Positions 1 through 5,819 of a DNA stretch of 11,066 nucleotides are shown here, in pieces. This stretch comes from Candidatus Brocadiaceae bacterium. Its GTDB lineage: Bacteria; Planctomycetota; Brocadiia; Brocadiales; Brocadiaceae. Below the pieces are notes generated by a model. That model ran no database searches. It saw only the letters and a program-made list of their open reading frames with translations, and was not told the origin of the DNA. The translations under genes and the position numbers were made by a program. Within the stretch, counting starts at the first letter, position 1. Every line of letters starts with the position of its first letter. The stretch covers positions 1 to 11,066 of the forward strand of contig JANLHY010000100.1 in assembly GCA_024653795.1 (NCBI GenBank), read 5' to 3'.

Positions 1-60
1 AATATGCGCATAATACTCTGATCCGCATTCCGGGCACAGTTTTGTTTTCTCAGGAGACAT
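1..60 (-). CDS. N-terminal fragment of a zinc-ribbon protein, third gene of the SAM-riboswitch operon
   Basis: An ATG at 60-58 opens a frame that runs off the window edge after 20 codons. The visible start contains Lys-Leu-Cys-Pro-Glu-Cys-Gly, a CxxC knuckle typical of a zinc ribbon or rubredoxin-like finger. It begins only 6 nt after the stop codon of the sulfur-carrier gene and in the same frame, so it is almost certainly co-transcribed and probably translationally coupled. The GGCGGA stretch at the end of the previous gene may act as a weak ribosome binding site. The family cannot be named from 20 residues. By analogy with CysO-type operons it could be a carrier-activating enzyme, a JAMM peptidase or a sulfur-transfer protein, but this is only guessed from context. 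Confidence 0.6.
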   Translation of the reverse strand, partial: MSPEKTKLCPECGSEYYAHI

Positions 61-66
61 ATGCAA

Positions 67-345
67 TTATCCGCCGCCGGCTATAGCAGGCACTATGGAA
101 ATATGGTCACCGTCCTTTACCGGCGTGTTTATGTTGCCTATAAAACGGATGTCCTCGTCGTTGAGATAGAAATTAACAAACCGCCTGATTTGGCCGTCGC
201 TATCACAGATTCTCTCTTTAATCCCCTTATAATTTGCCTCAAGGTTTTCGATAATTTCTTTAATATTCTTTCCTTCTACCTTCACCTCGTCAGCGCCTTT
301 GGTGAGCGACCTGAGCGGCGCTGGAATACGTACGCTTACTGGCAT
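67..345 (-). CDS. CysO/MoaD/ThiS-family sulfur carrier protein (probable sulfur donor for homocysteine synthesis)
   Basis: A 92-residue beta-grasp protein. It resembles mycobacterial CysO along its length: a start of the V-x-I-P-x-x-L-R type, the central LEANY-x-GI-x-ER segment, R-x-FVN-x-Y-x-NDED-x-RF, and an acidic DGD turn before the C-terminal VPAIAGG. Such carriers are adenylated at a terminal Gly-Gly by an E1-like enzyme and converted to a thiocarboxylate that donates sulfide. This one ends in three glycines (residues 90-92), one more than CysO as I remember it. The start is ATG at 345, preceded by GAAAGGGG with good spacing. It lies 222 bp downstream of the threonine-synthase-like gene and 6 nt before a zinc-ribbon gene. 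The partner enzyme and the upstream SAM riboswitch suggest that it feeds homocysteine rather than cysteine, thiamine or molybdopterin synthesis (inference). Confidence 0.88.
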   Translation of the reverse strand: MPVSVRIPAPLRSLTKGADEVKVEGKNIKEIIENLEANYKGIKERICDSDGQIRRFVNFYLNDEDIRFIGNINTPVKDGDHISIVPAIAGGG

Positions 346-434
346 AATTATACCCCTTTCAAATTTTAAAAATTAGGTTAATTTTTGCAATGCAAAAACC
401 AACGACTTTTCGTAAACATAAGAAAACTCATTTT

Positions 435-505
435 ACCCACCCCTTTATCCCCTCCCAGGAAGGGACTTTTTAATTCCCCTCTCGAGGGGGGTAAGGGGTG
501 TGTTA
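435..505. repeat. Dispersed C/G-rich palindromic repeat (copy 1 of 3)
   Basis: Fills most of the 222-bp gap between the ThrC-like gene and the carrier gene. The left arm ACCCACCCCTTTATCCCCTC and the right arm near 483-504 (GAGGGGGGTAAGGGGTGTGT) are imperfect reverse complements, and an inner AATTCCCCTC...GAGGGG hairpin lies within. Related sequence occurs at 8025-8085 and 10731-10800. As RNA it would form a strong stem inside the operon and may protect or attenuate the transcript. No poly-U run follows it on the minus strand, so I do not call it a terminator. Confidence 0.7.
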
Positions 506-567
506 TAATTTATAATATTTCACAAAACGCACACAACCAGAAAATTTGAAATCCTGTACGTGTACGT

Positions 568-1812
568 TTAACGTACACCCGCCATCTTCTCATCCATTAT
601 AGCATCAAATTCGGCAAGGGAAGGATTGATAATCTTGGGAACCTCCAGCTTATTTATTACCGCTTCCTGGGTTTTTAATCCATTCCCCGTAACACTGATG
701 ACAATGGACTCATCCTTTGGAATCTTACCCTGCTCAATAAGTTTTTTCGTAACCGCTACCGTTACACCGCCCGCAGTTTCCGTAAAAATACCTTCCGTTC
801 TGGCAAGCAATTTAATGCCTTCCACAAGTTCATCGTCGGACACATCCTCTGCCCATCCGCCGGATACGCTAATAGACTTCACTGAATAATAGCCGTCGGC
901 TGGATTGCCAATCGCTATTGACTGCGCGATGGTATTTGGTTTTACGGGTTTAATCACATCAGTTTCAGCCTTAACGGCCGTGGTTATCGGCGAACTGCCG
1001 GTGGCCTGGGCGCCGTGGAGTTTAGTATCCGCACTATCAATAAGTCCCAGTTTTACGAATTCTTTGATGGCTTTTTCTATCTTTGTAATTAAAGATCCAC
1101 CGGCCATGGGAACAACAATATGTTTAGGCGCTCTCCATCCAAGCTGCTCCATGATTTCATATCCATAGGTTTTTGAGCCTTCGCCATAGTATGGCCTTAA
1201 ATTCACATTCACAATGGCCCAGCCGTATTTATCAGCAATCTCAGAGCAAAGTTTATTTACAGTATCATAATTACCCTTTACTTTTATCACATTCGCGCCA
1301 TAAATCAGAGTTCCGATGATCTTTCCTTGTTCAAGATCGGCCGGCATGATGATATAACTCTCCAGCCCTGCCTGTACAGCCTGGGCGGCAACCGCATTCC
1401 CCAGATTTCCTGTTGTGGCGCATCCTACCGTTTTAAAACCAAACTCCTTCGCCTTTGTCAGTGCGGTAGAAACGACCCTGTCCTTAAACGAAAATGTGGG
1501 ATAATTTACAGAATCGTTCTTTACATACAGTTCTTTTACTCCGAGCACCCTGGCAAGGTTATTTGCCTTGACGAGGGGCGTAAAACCCACCTGTGCGCCA
1601 ACCGTCGGTTCTCCATCAATGGGAAGCAGTTCCTGATAACGCCACATCGTCTTGCCACGTGATTCGATCAGTTTTCTGGTCAGAACCTTCTTGATTCCAT
1701 CGTAATCATAATCAACTTCCAGCGGGCCAAAACAAAAGCTGCATACATGCAATGGCTCTTTTGGATACGGTTTTCCGCACTCACGGCACTTAAGACCTTT
1801 AACAAAACCCAT
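568..1812 (-). CDS. Threonine-synthase-family PLP enzyme; probable O-phosphohomoserine-dependent homocysteine synthase (MetM-like)
   Basis: 414 residues, fold-type II PLP enzyme. An N-terminal zinc ribbon has Cys9/Cys12 and Cys24/Cys27. The PLP lysine is Lys110 in SFKDR, and the phosphate-binding loop is T-T-G-N-L-G-N at 133-139. The overall family is threonine synthase (O-phosphohomoserine to threonine). The active-site strand reads NYPTFSFKDRVV rather than the NPTGSFKDRG type I remember for housekeeping ThrC. The start is ATG at 1812 with GGAGGA 6 nt upstream. The gene sits directly behind a SAM-I riboswitch and is followed by a CysO-like carrier gene. From context I infer that it replaces the phosphate of O-phosphohomoserine with carrier-bound sulfide to give homocysteine, as CysM does with O-phosphoserine. 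The alternative is a normal threonine synthase, which would not explain SAM control or the carrier gene. The family call is certain; the specific reaction is about 0.7. Confidence 0.9.
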   Translation of the reverse strand: MGFVKGLKCRECGKPYPKEPLHVCSFCFGPLEVDYDYDGIKKVLTRKLIESRGKTMWRYQELLPIDGEPTVGAQVGFTPLVKANNLARVLGVKELYVKNDSVNYPTFSFKDRVVSTALTKAKEFGFKTVGCATTGNLGNAVAAQAVQAGLESYIIMPADLEQGKIIGTLIYGANVIKVKGNYDTVNKLCSEIADKYGWAIVNVNLRPYYGEGSKTYGYEIMEQLGWRAPKHIVVPMAGGSLITKIEKAIKEFVKLGLIDSADTKLHGAQATGSSPITTAVKAETDVIKPVKPNTIAQSIAIGNPADGYYSVKSISVSGGWAEDVSDDELVEGIKLLARTEGIFTETAGGVTVAVTKKLIEQGKIPKDESIVISVTGNGLKTQEAVINKLEVPKIINPSLAEFDAIMDEKMAGVR

Positions 1813-1837
1813 CTTCTTCCTCCGTTCATCTAATAAT

Positions 1838-1869
1838 CAGGACACAGATTTTCGCAGATATACACAGAT
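1838..1869 (+). repeat. 32-bp dispersed intergenic repeat (copy 1)
   Basis: Contains GACACAGATTTTCGCAGATA. The reverse complement of 8141-8172 matches it at 27 of 32 positions. It lies in the leader between the riboswitch terminator and the ThrC-like gene. It has no coding potential. The function is unknown; it looks like a dispersed genomic repeat. Confidence 0.65.
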
Positions 1870-1870
1870 G

Positions 1871-1897
1871 TCATTCCTGCGAAAGCAGGAATCCAGT
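1871..1897 (+). repeat. REP-like hairpin repeat, ATTCCTGC-GAAA-GCAGGAAT type
   Basis: A perfect 8-bp stem (1873-1880 with 1885-1892) closed by a GAAA tetraloop, preceded by GTC and followed by CCAG. It is the same family as the hairpins at 5726-5750, 5778-5801 and 10839-10863. When read through in frame, this family encodes the familiar WIPAFAGMT-like peptide. It sits in the untranslated leader of the riboswitch operon. Confidence 0.8.
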
Positions 1898-1935
1898 CAA
1901 TCTATGTTCATCCGTGTCCAAACTATTCAGCAAAT

Positions 1936-1979
1936 AAAAAAGCCTCTTTCTATTTTAAATAAGATAGGAAGAGGCTTTT
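1936..1979 (-). terminator. Intrinsic terminator of the SAM-I riboswitch
   Basis: On the minus strand the 5' arm AAAAGCCTCTTCCTAT (1979-1964) pairs with ATAGAAAGAGGCTTTT, a 16-bp stem with one C-A mismatch, followed by a run of six U (1941-1936). The 5' arm and loop contain CCTATCTTATTT. This can instead pair with GATAAGATAGG, which overlaps the 3' strand of aptamer helix P1 (1998-1991), giving a clear antiterminator. With SAM bound, P1 forms, the antiterminator is lost and transcription stops here. Confidence 0.92.
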
Positions 1980-1990
1980 CCATGTCCCTA

Positions 1991-2111
1991 TCTTATCTTT
2001 TCCCAATATATGAGACAGGAATTAGCACCTGCATCTCGTTCAGCGAATTCGCTGGACAAGACCGGTTGCTGTGGCTTCATAGGGCCAGTCCCTCTGCCAC
2101 TCTAGATAAGA
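1991..2111 (-). promoter_or_regulatory. SAM-I (S-box) riboswitch aptamer
   Basis: The minus strand carries the S-box core in order. The P1 5' strand TCTTATCT (2111-2104) pairs perfectly with AGATAAGA (1998-1991). AGAGTGGCAGAGGGACTGGC is followed by CCTATGAAGCCACAGCAACC. A variable P3 arm follows, with CAGCGAATTCGCTG forming a hairpin near 2041-2054. The conserved GGTGCTAATTCC comes next, then the P4 arm and closing P1. A terminator with a competing antiterminator follows. The arrangement is that of a transcriptional OFF switch: high SAM stops transcription of the downstream ThrC-like, sulfur-carrier and zinc-ribbon genes. Confidence 0.96.
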
Positions 2112-2128
2112 CGAACAAATTTTACTGA

Positions 2129-2157
2129 ATTGTAACGAAAAATATAGGTACTGTCAA
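2129..2157 (-). promoter_or_regulatory. Sigma70-type promoter of the riboswitch operon
   Basis: On the minus strand a perfect -35 box TTGACA (2157-2152) is followed by exactly 17 bp and the -10 box TACAAT (2134-2129). Transcription would start near 2122, about 10 nt before the aptamer begins at 2111. The promoter begins 3 nt after the stop codon of the DUF1015 gene, so the riboswitch operon is an independent unit. Confidence 0.88.
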
Positions 2158-2160
2158 TTG

Positions 2161-3471
2161 CTAATTTAAGCTGTTAATAACAATACCGGTAATTAACTTC
2201 GGATAGAAATACGTTGACTTCGGGGGCATTACCTTGCGTGCCATGGCGATTTCTCTGACCTGTTCAATGCGGGTGGGTCTCAGAAAGAATGCCAATTGAT
2301 ACTGCCCCGACTTCACCAGTGATACAGCCTCTGTTTCTTCCTTTACACATTTCACATATTCCTTTATGGCTGCATCAGTGGAATGTATACCCAATATCTT
2401 ATGTATGATCGCACTGTGAAGGATTCCGGCATCCAGATGCCTCCATTCGGGATGATTGTTTGCAAATACGGTATCCAACAATTTTTCATTGCTTAACAGC
2501 AATTTATAATAAGCATCTTCCTGGCCGACATACATCACAAAGGTATGATTTTCGGCTTCATTATTGAGTCTCGACATAAACTCTTCTACACAACACCCCT
2601 TGCCGATCAGTTCAACCGTAAAAGATTCTTTGAGAGACTTAAGAATCCGGTCGAAATTATAATCATTTATGTTGCGAATAAGCCGATGTGCCGGAAGAAT
2701 CTGTAATCCTGGGTTATTCATAGACACACACACCATCATCACATAATCTAAGGGTAAATCGCCTGAAAGCCTGCCGTTTTCTTTACGCATCTGCTCTTTA
2801 TAAGCCAACGAAGTCTCATAACGATGGTGACCATCTGCAATAAAGAGTGGCTTCTCCTTCATGAGAGTAACCAATCTGTCAATGGTCTGTTTCTCTTTTA
2901 TTACCCAGAGCTTATTTTTTACACCCGTATCATCTGTAAAATCTACCTCTGGTTTTGAAACAGCCATCGTTGATAAATAGCTATCGACCTCATTATTTCC
3001 ATCGGGAAAAAGGGCAAAAATGGAACTAAGGTTTGCCTGGCATGACTGAGTAAGTTTTAAACGGTCTGCCTTAGGGCCGGGAAGCGTTTGCTCATGAGGA
3101 TAGATGTACCCTTTGTCAAAAGGCTCCAGCTTTACCAAAGCAATAAAGCCCCTGCGACTAAACCACCTGTTGCCGGACAAAAATTCCTGGTCGTAAATAT
3201 AAATCGCCGGTGCATCTTCTTGCTTGAGTATCCCCTGCTTTCTCCAATTACTGAGAAATTCGGCAGCACGGGTATATTTGTTGGTTTTCTCGGTATCACC
3301 TGGAATGTCTTTTCCAAAATCCAAACGGATGATATTATTTGGATGAATCTGATAGTACCGTTCTTGCCCATCCGGTGAAATTACATCATACGGCGGCGTC
3401 ACAACGGACGACATGTCCGAAATGACTTCTTGATTGTACCGCAATCCTTGAAATGGTTTTATAATAGCCAT
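2161..3471 (-). CDS. DUF1015 family protein, function unknown
   Basis: 436 residues, full length for DUF1015. Recognisable blocks are the N-terminal TPPYDVIS (25-32), the central PHEQT...PKADR segment (125-137) and LFIADGHHRYET (209-220), the family's hallmark with adjacent histidines. There is no signal peptide or membrane segment, so it should be cytosolic. The start is ATG at 3471 (MAIIKPF), typical for the family, although no clear Shine-Dalgarno sequence precedes it. It lies between ahcY (93 bp upstream) and the SAM-riboswitch promoter. I do not know an established reaction for this family. Its place among SAM-cycle genes may be a hint or coincidence. Confidence 0.9.
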   Translation of the reverse strand: MAIIKPFQGLRYNQEVISDMSSVVTPPYDVISPDGQERYYQIHPNNIIRLDFGKDIPGDTEKTNKYTRAAEFLSNWRKQGILKQEDAPAIYIYDQEFLSGNRWFSRRGFIALVKLEPFDKGYIYPHEQTLPGPKADRLKLTQSCQANLSSIFALFPDGNNEVDSYLSTMAVSKPEVDFTDDTGVKNKLWVIKEKQTIDRLVTLMKEKPLFIADGHHRYETSLAYKEQMRKENGRLSGDLPLDYVMMVCVSMNNPGLQILPAHRLIRNINDYNFDRILKSLKESFTVELIGKGCCVEEFMSRLNNEAENHTFVMYVGQEDAYYKLLLSNEKLLDTVFANNHPEWRHLDAGILHSAIIHKILGIHSTDAAIKEYVKCVKEETEAVSLVKSGQYQLAFFLRPTRIEQVREIAMARKVMPPKSTYFYPKLITGIVINSLN

Positions 3472-3481
3472 GTAAATTTAC

Positions 3482-3541
3482 GATTTATGATTTGTGATTT
3501 ACGATTTTAAATCCAAAATCGTAAATCTGAAATCTGAAATA
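3482..3541. repeat. A/T-rich direct and inverted repeat cluster between ahcY and the DUF1015 gene
   Basis: Variants of GATTTATGATTT/GATTTACGATTT/AAATCTGAAATCTGAAAT are tandemly arranged. Inside, GATTTACGATTTT (3496-3508) and AAAATCGTAAATC (3515-3527) form a perfect 13-bp hairpin with a 6-nt loop. A separate 10-bp palindrome CCTGTACAGG follows the ahcY stop (3553-3562). There is no U-tract, so termination is uncertain. Confidence 0.7.
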
Positions 3542-3563
3542 TCTTGATCCTGTCCTGTACAGG

Positions 3564-4823
3564 TTAAGTGCCTTCCTCCCATGACGCGAGATATTTCACC
3601 TGTTCCTGGGTAAGGGTATCAATCGTAATGCCCATAGATTTCAGTTTCAGACTAGCCACCCACTGATCTATCTCTTTCGGTACATCATAAACCTTCGGCG
3701 AAAATTTACCCTTATTTTTCATCACATACTCGGTGGATAGCGCCTGGGTTGCAAAACTCATATCCATTACACAGGCAGGATGGCCTTCTGCCGCTGCAAG
3801 ATTGATAAGACGGCCTTCAGCCAGCAGATAAACCGATTTCCCGTTCTTGAGCACATATTGATCAACAAAATTACGAACTGATTTATTGACTTTCGTCGCT
3901 ATGGATTCTAAAACCTCAATATCAATCTCCACATTAAAATGGCCGGAATTGCAAACCATCGCCCCGTTTTTCATGGCTTCAAAGTGCTCTTTTCTGATTA
4001 CGTGGATATTCCCCGTTAATGTGCAGAATAAATCACCAATCTTAGCTGCTTCGCTCATAGGCATTACCATGAACCCGTCCATGGCGGCTTCCAAAGACTT
4101 AATCGGATCAATCTCAGTAACCACCACATTCGCACCCATGCCTTTTGCACGCATGGCCAATCCCTTTCCACACCATCCATAACCGACAACAACAAATATC
4201 TTACCCGCCAGCAGTGTGTCTGTCGCCCGGATAATTCCATCGATGGTAGATTGTCCGGTTCCGTAACGATTATCGAAAAGGTGTTTTGTGTCAGCGTCGT
4301 TCACAGCAACGACGGGGATCTTCAGTGACCCGTCTTTCTCCATAGCCCTTAACCGTATCACACCCGTGGTCGTTTCTTCCATACTTCCGCATATTTGCGG
4401 AATGAGTTCCTTTCTCTCTTTATGGATAGCGGAAACCAGGTCGGCGCCGTCGTCCATCGTAATGGTTGGTTTATGGTCAAGCGCCGATAAAAGATGTTTG
4501 TAATACGTTTTATTGTCTTCGCCTTTGATAGCAAAGACAGGGATACCGTAATCCTTCACGAGAGAGGCAGCAACATCGTCCTGCGTGGACAATGGATTTG
4601 AGGCACAAAGGACAACATCAGCGCCACCTGCCTTGAGCGTCCTGACCAGATTTGCCGTTTCAGCTGTTACGTGAAGGCAGGCAGACATTCTTGTGCCCTT
4701 TAATGGCTTTTCCTTTTCAAATCTCGCCATTACCTGCGCTAGGACTGGCATATCATTACTTGCCCATTCAATGCGTTTCTTGCCGCCTGGTGCAAGGTTT
4801 ATATCTTTTATATCATAGTTCAT
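3564..4823 (-). CDS. ahcY: Adenosylhomocysteinase (S-adenosyl-L-homocysteine hydrolase)
   Basis: Reversibly splits S-adenosylhomocysteine into adenosine and homocysteine with bound NAD, removing the inhibitory product of methyltransfer. 419 residues, the short bacterial/archaeal form. It has HVTAETA (51-57), DDGADL (124-129), the substrate/NAD region VNDADTKHLFDNRYGTGQS (174-192), the nucleotide-binding loop GYGWCGKG (214-221) and CNSGHFNVEID (291-301). It ends in YLASWEEGT, as short forms do, without the longer tail of eukaryotic and proteobacterial enzymes. The start is ATG at 4823 with GGGAG a few bases upstream. It follows the DUF5618 gene by 27 bp, so it may be read from the TA operon or from a promoter inside it. 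Cytosolic. Confidence 0.97.
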   Translation of the reverse strand: MNYDIKDINLAPGGKKRIEWASNDMPVLAQVMARFEKEKPLKGTRMSACLHVTAETANLVRTLKAGGADVVLCASNPLSTQDDVAASLVKDYGIPVFAIKGEDNKTYYKHLLSALDHKPTITMDDGADLVSAIHKERKELIPQICGSMEETTTGVIRLRAMEKDGSLKIPVVAVNDADTKHLFDNRYGTGQSTIDGIIRATDTLLAGKIFVVVGYGWCGKGLAMRAKGMGANVVVTEIDPIKSLEAAMDGFMVMPMSEAAKIGDLFCTLTGNIHVIRKEHFEAMKNGAMVCNSGHFNVEIDIEVLESIATKVNKSVRNFVDQYVLKNGKSVYLLAEGRLINLAAAEGHPACVMDMSFATQALSTEYVMKNKGKFSPKVYDVPKEIDQWVASLKLKSMGITIDTLTQEQVKYLASWEEGT

Positions 4824-4850
4824 GAATTCTCCCTTTCTTTGTTAGATTAT

Positions 4851-5228
4851 TTACTCTCTGAATTTATCTATGAAATCTTTTGTGACTTTGATAGCATCTT
4901 TCACTAATGTTGCGTTATAAATAAGTCCTCTATAATATCCAGCAATGTGCAATGTATCGTAAAGGCTCTCAAAGGATCTCATAAGCTTGCCGTTATGTAT
5001 GGCAAAGTATCTTCTCAATACCTTTCTGTACTCATCAACCGACTTGGGTAGTTCTTTTTTGTTTAGTCCCTTTTTGAGTAACGCTTCGTTAATTGCCTCC
5101 AACACCGCCAAATATGCAGTACCAAATGCTTCTCGTACTGGTTTGATATCTGTATATTCGTTATCTTCAACCGGGGTCTTTGCAAGTATCTCTTTTGCAT
5201 TCTGTAAATATCTCAGAGATTCTTTCAT
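4851..5228 (-). CDS. DUF5618 protein, HEPN-like helical protein, third gene of the mntA-hepT operon
   Basis: 125 residues, predicted mostly helical, with conserved-looking YLQNAKEIL near the start, a YTDIKPVREAFGTAYLAVLEAIN helix and a C-terminal LHIAGYYRGL block. I recognise it as DUF5618, a family resembling HEPN domains, though it lacks the RN-x3-H catalytic motif. ATG at 5228 overlaps the hepT stop by ATGA, and AGAGGGG lies upstream, so translation is coupled to the toxin. The function is unknown. It could be an accessory or modulating subunit of the HepT/MntA module. The next gene downstream is ahcY. Confidence 0.8.
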   Translation of the reverse strand: MKESLRYLQNAKEILAKTPVEDNEYTDIKPVREAFGTAYLAVLEAINEALLKKGLNKKELPKSVDEYRKVLRRYFAIHNGKLMRSFESLYDTLHIAGYYRGLIYNATLVKDAIKVTKDFIDKFRE

Positions 5229-5671
5229 TTTTTAGCCCCTCTCTCTATTAAAAATTTGTTGGCTAAAGTTTTTAGATATTTTCCATAAAATTCAAGAAAG
5301 ATTGAAATGTTTTTGTAAACAACTTCATCCTTATACTCTCCGTATTCATGTATGATGCGATTCCTCAATCCCGTTGTTCTCGCCAACTTCAAAGCTACAT
5401 CTTTTTCGATGATTCCTGCCTCGTCTAATTTCATAAAGGAATCATGGTAAGATTCCGGTGTAATTCCATTTTTTGATAAGACAAAGCTGTTTATATCACA
5501 TGCTACTTCAACGATTAACTGTAAGAGCCTTTCTATTGCGCGTCGTTTAATTTTATCCTCTATATACTGAAGGAAAAGTAGCGACTCAAAACTTTTAAGT
5601 TCCTCATAATAATTTTTGAGATAATTAAGCTTACTTATAAATATCTCTTTGTCTTCCCGAAGCCAGTTCAT
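5225..5671 (-). CDS. hepT: HepT-type HEPN ribonuclease toxin (type VII TA, DUF86-like)
   Basis: 148 residues from the ATG at 5671. The catalytic HEPN motif is seen as RNRIIHEY (residues 103-110), matching R-x4-H-x-Y: Arg103 and His108 for RNA cleavage, and Tyr110 as the tyrosine that MntA AMPylates in studied pairs. The frame stays open upstream to a TTG at 5701, but those extra codons lie in the MITE and its target duplication. The ATG is preceded by AAAGG and gives the usual protein length, so I prefer it. It is preceded by mntA, now separated by the 150-bp insertion, and overlaps the DUF5618 gene by ATGA. All key residues are intact, so the toxin is probably functional. Confidence 0.9.
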   Translation of the reverse strand: MNWLREDKEIFISKLNYLKNYYEELKSFESLLFLQYIEDKIKRRAIERLLQLIVEVACDINSFVLSKNGITPESYHDSFMKLDEAGIIEKDVALKLARTTGLRNRIIHEYGEYKDEVVYKNISIFLEFYGKYLKTLANKFLIERGAKK

Positions 5672-5723
5672 CCTAGCCTTTCTAAAGCCGTAAGTTCTCA
5701 ATAAGTTGAGGTAATGTATGCTG

Positions 5724-5753
5724 TCATTCCCGAATGCTTTTATCGGGAATCCA
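5724..5753 (+). repeat. REP-like hairpin inside the MITE, plus orientation
   Basis: ATTCCCGA (5726-5733) pairs with TCGGGAAT (5743-5750). The flanks GTC and CCAG match the other copies, and the loop ATGCTTTTA-like sequence matches the copy at 10839-10863. Confidence 0.85.
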
Positions 5754-5775
5754 GAATCTTGATAACATTAAAATT

Positions 5776-5805
5776 AGATTCCCGCTAAAAACTGCGGGAA
5801 TGACA
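5776..5805 (-). repeat. REP-like hairpin inside the MITE, minus orientation
   Basis: ATTCCCGC (5778-5785) pairs with GCGGGAAT (5794-5801), followed by GACA. It is inverted relative to the copy at 5724-5753, so the two form a REPIN-like doublet nested inside the 25-bp terminal repeats. Confidence 0.85.
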
Positions 5806-5819
5806 ATCTGTAATTTACC

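Noticed and set aside
61..369. Open plus-strand frame opposite the sulfur-carrier gene
   Set aside because: It is the antisense shadow of a clearly conserved gene, has no ribosome binding site, and its translation resembles no family I know. The same applies to the plus-strand frames opposite the ThrC-like, DUF1015, ahcY, metK and waaA genes.
1868..2128. 86-codon plus-strand frame across the leader of the ThrC-like gene
   Set aside because: The region is explained by the SAM-I riboswitch, its terminator and repeats on the opposite strand.
3496..3527. Rho-independent terminator after ahcY
   Set aside because: The 13-bp hairpin is A/T-rich and lacks a following U-tract on the minus strand. 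It sits within a cluster of GATTTAYGATTT repeats, so it is better called a repeat.
5672..5701. TTG start for hepT, ten codons upstream of the ATG
   Set aside because: Those codons lie within the MITE terminal repeat and target duplication, so they were not part of the original gene. The ATG at 5671 has a ribosome site and fits the reconstructed ATGA overlap.
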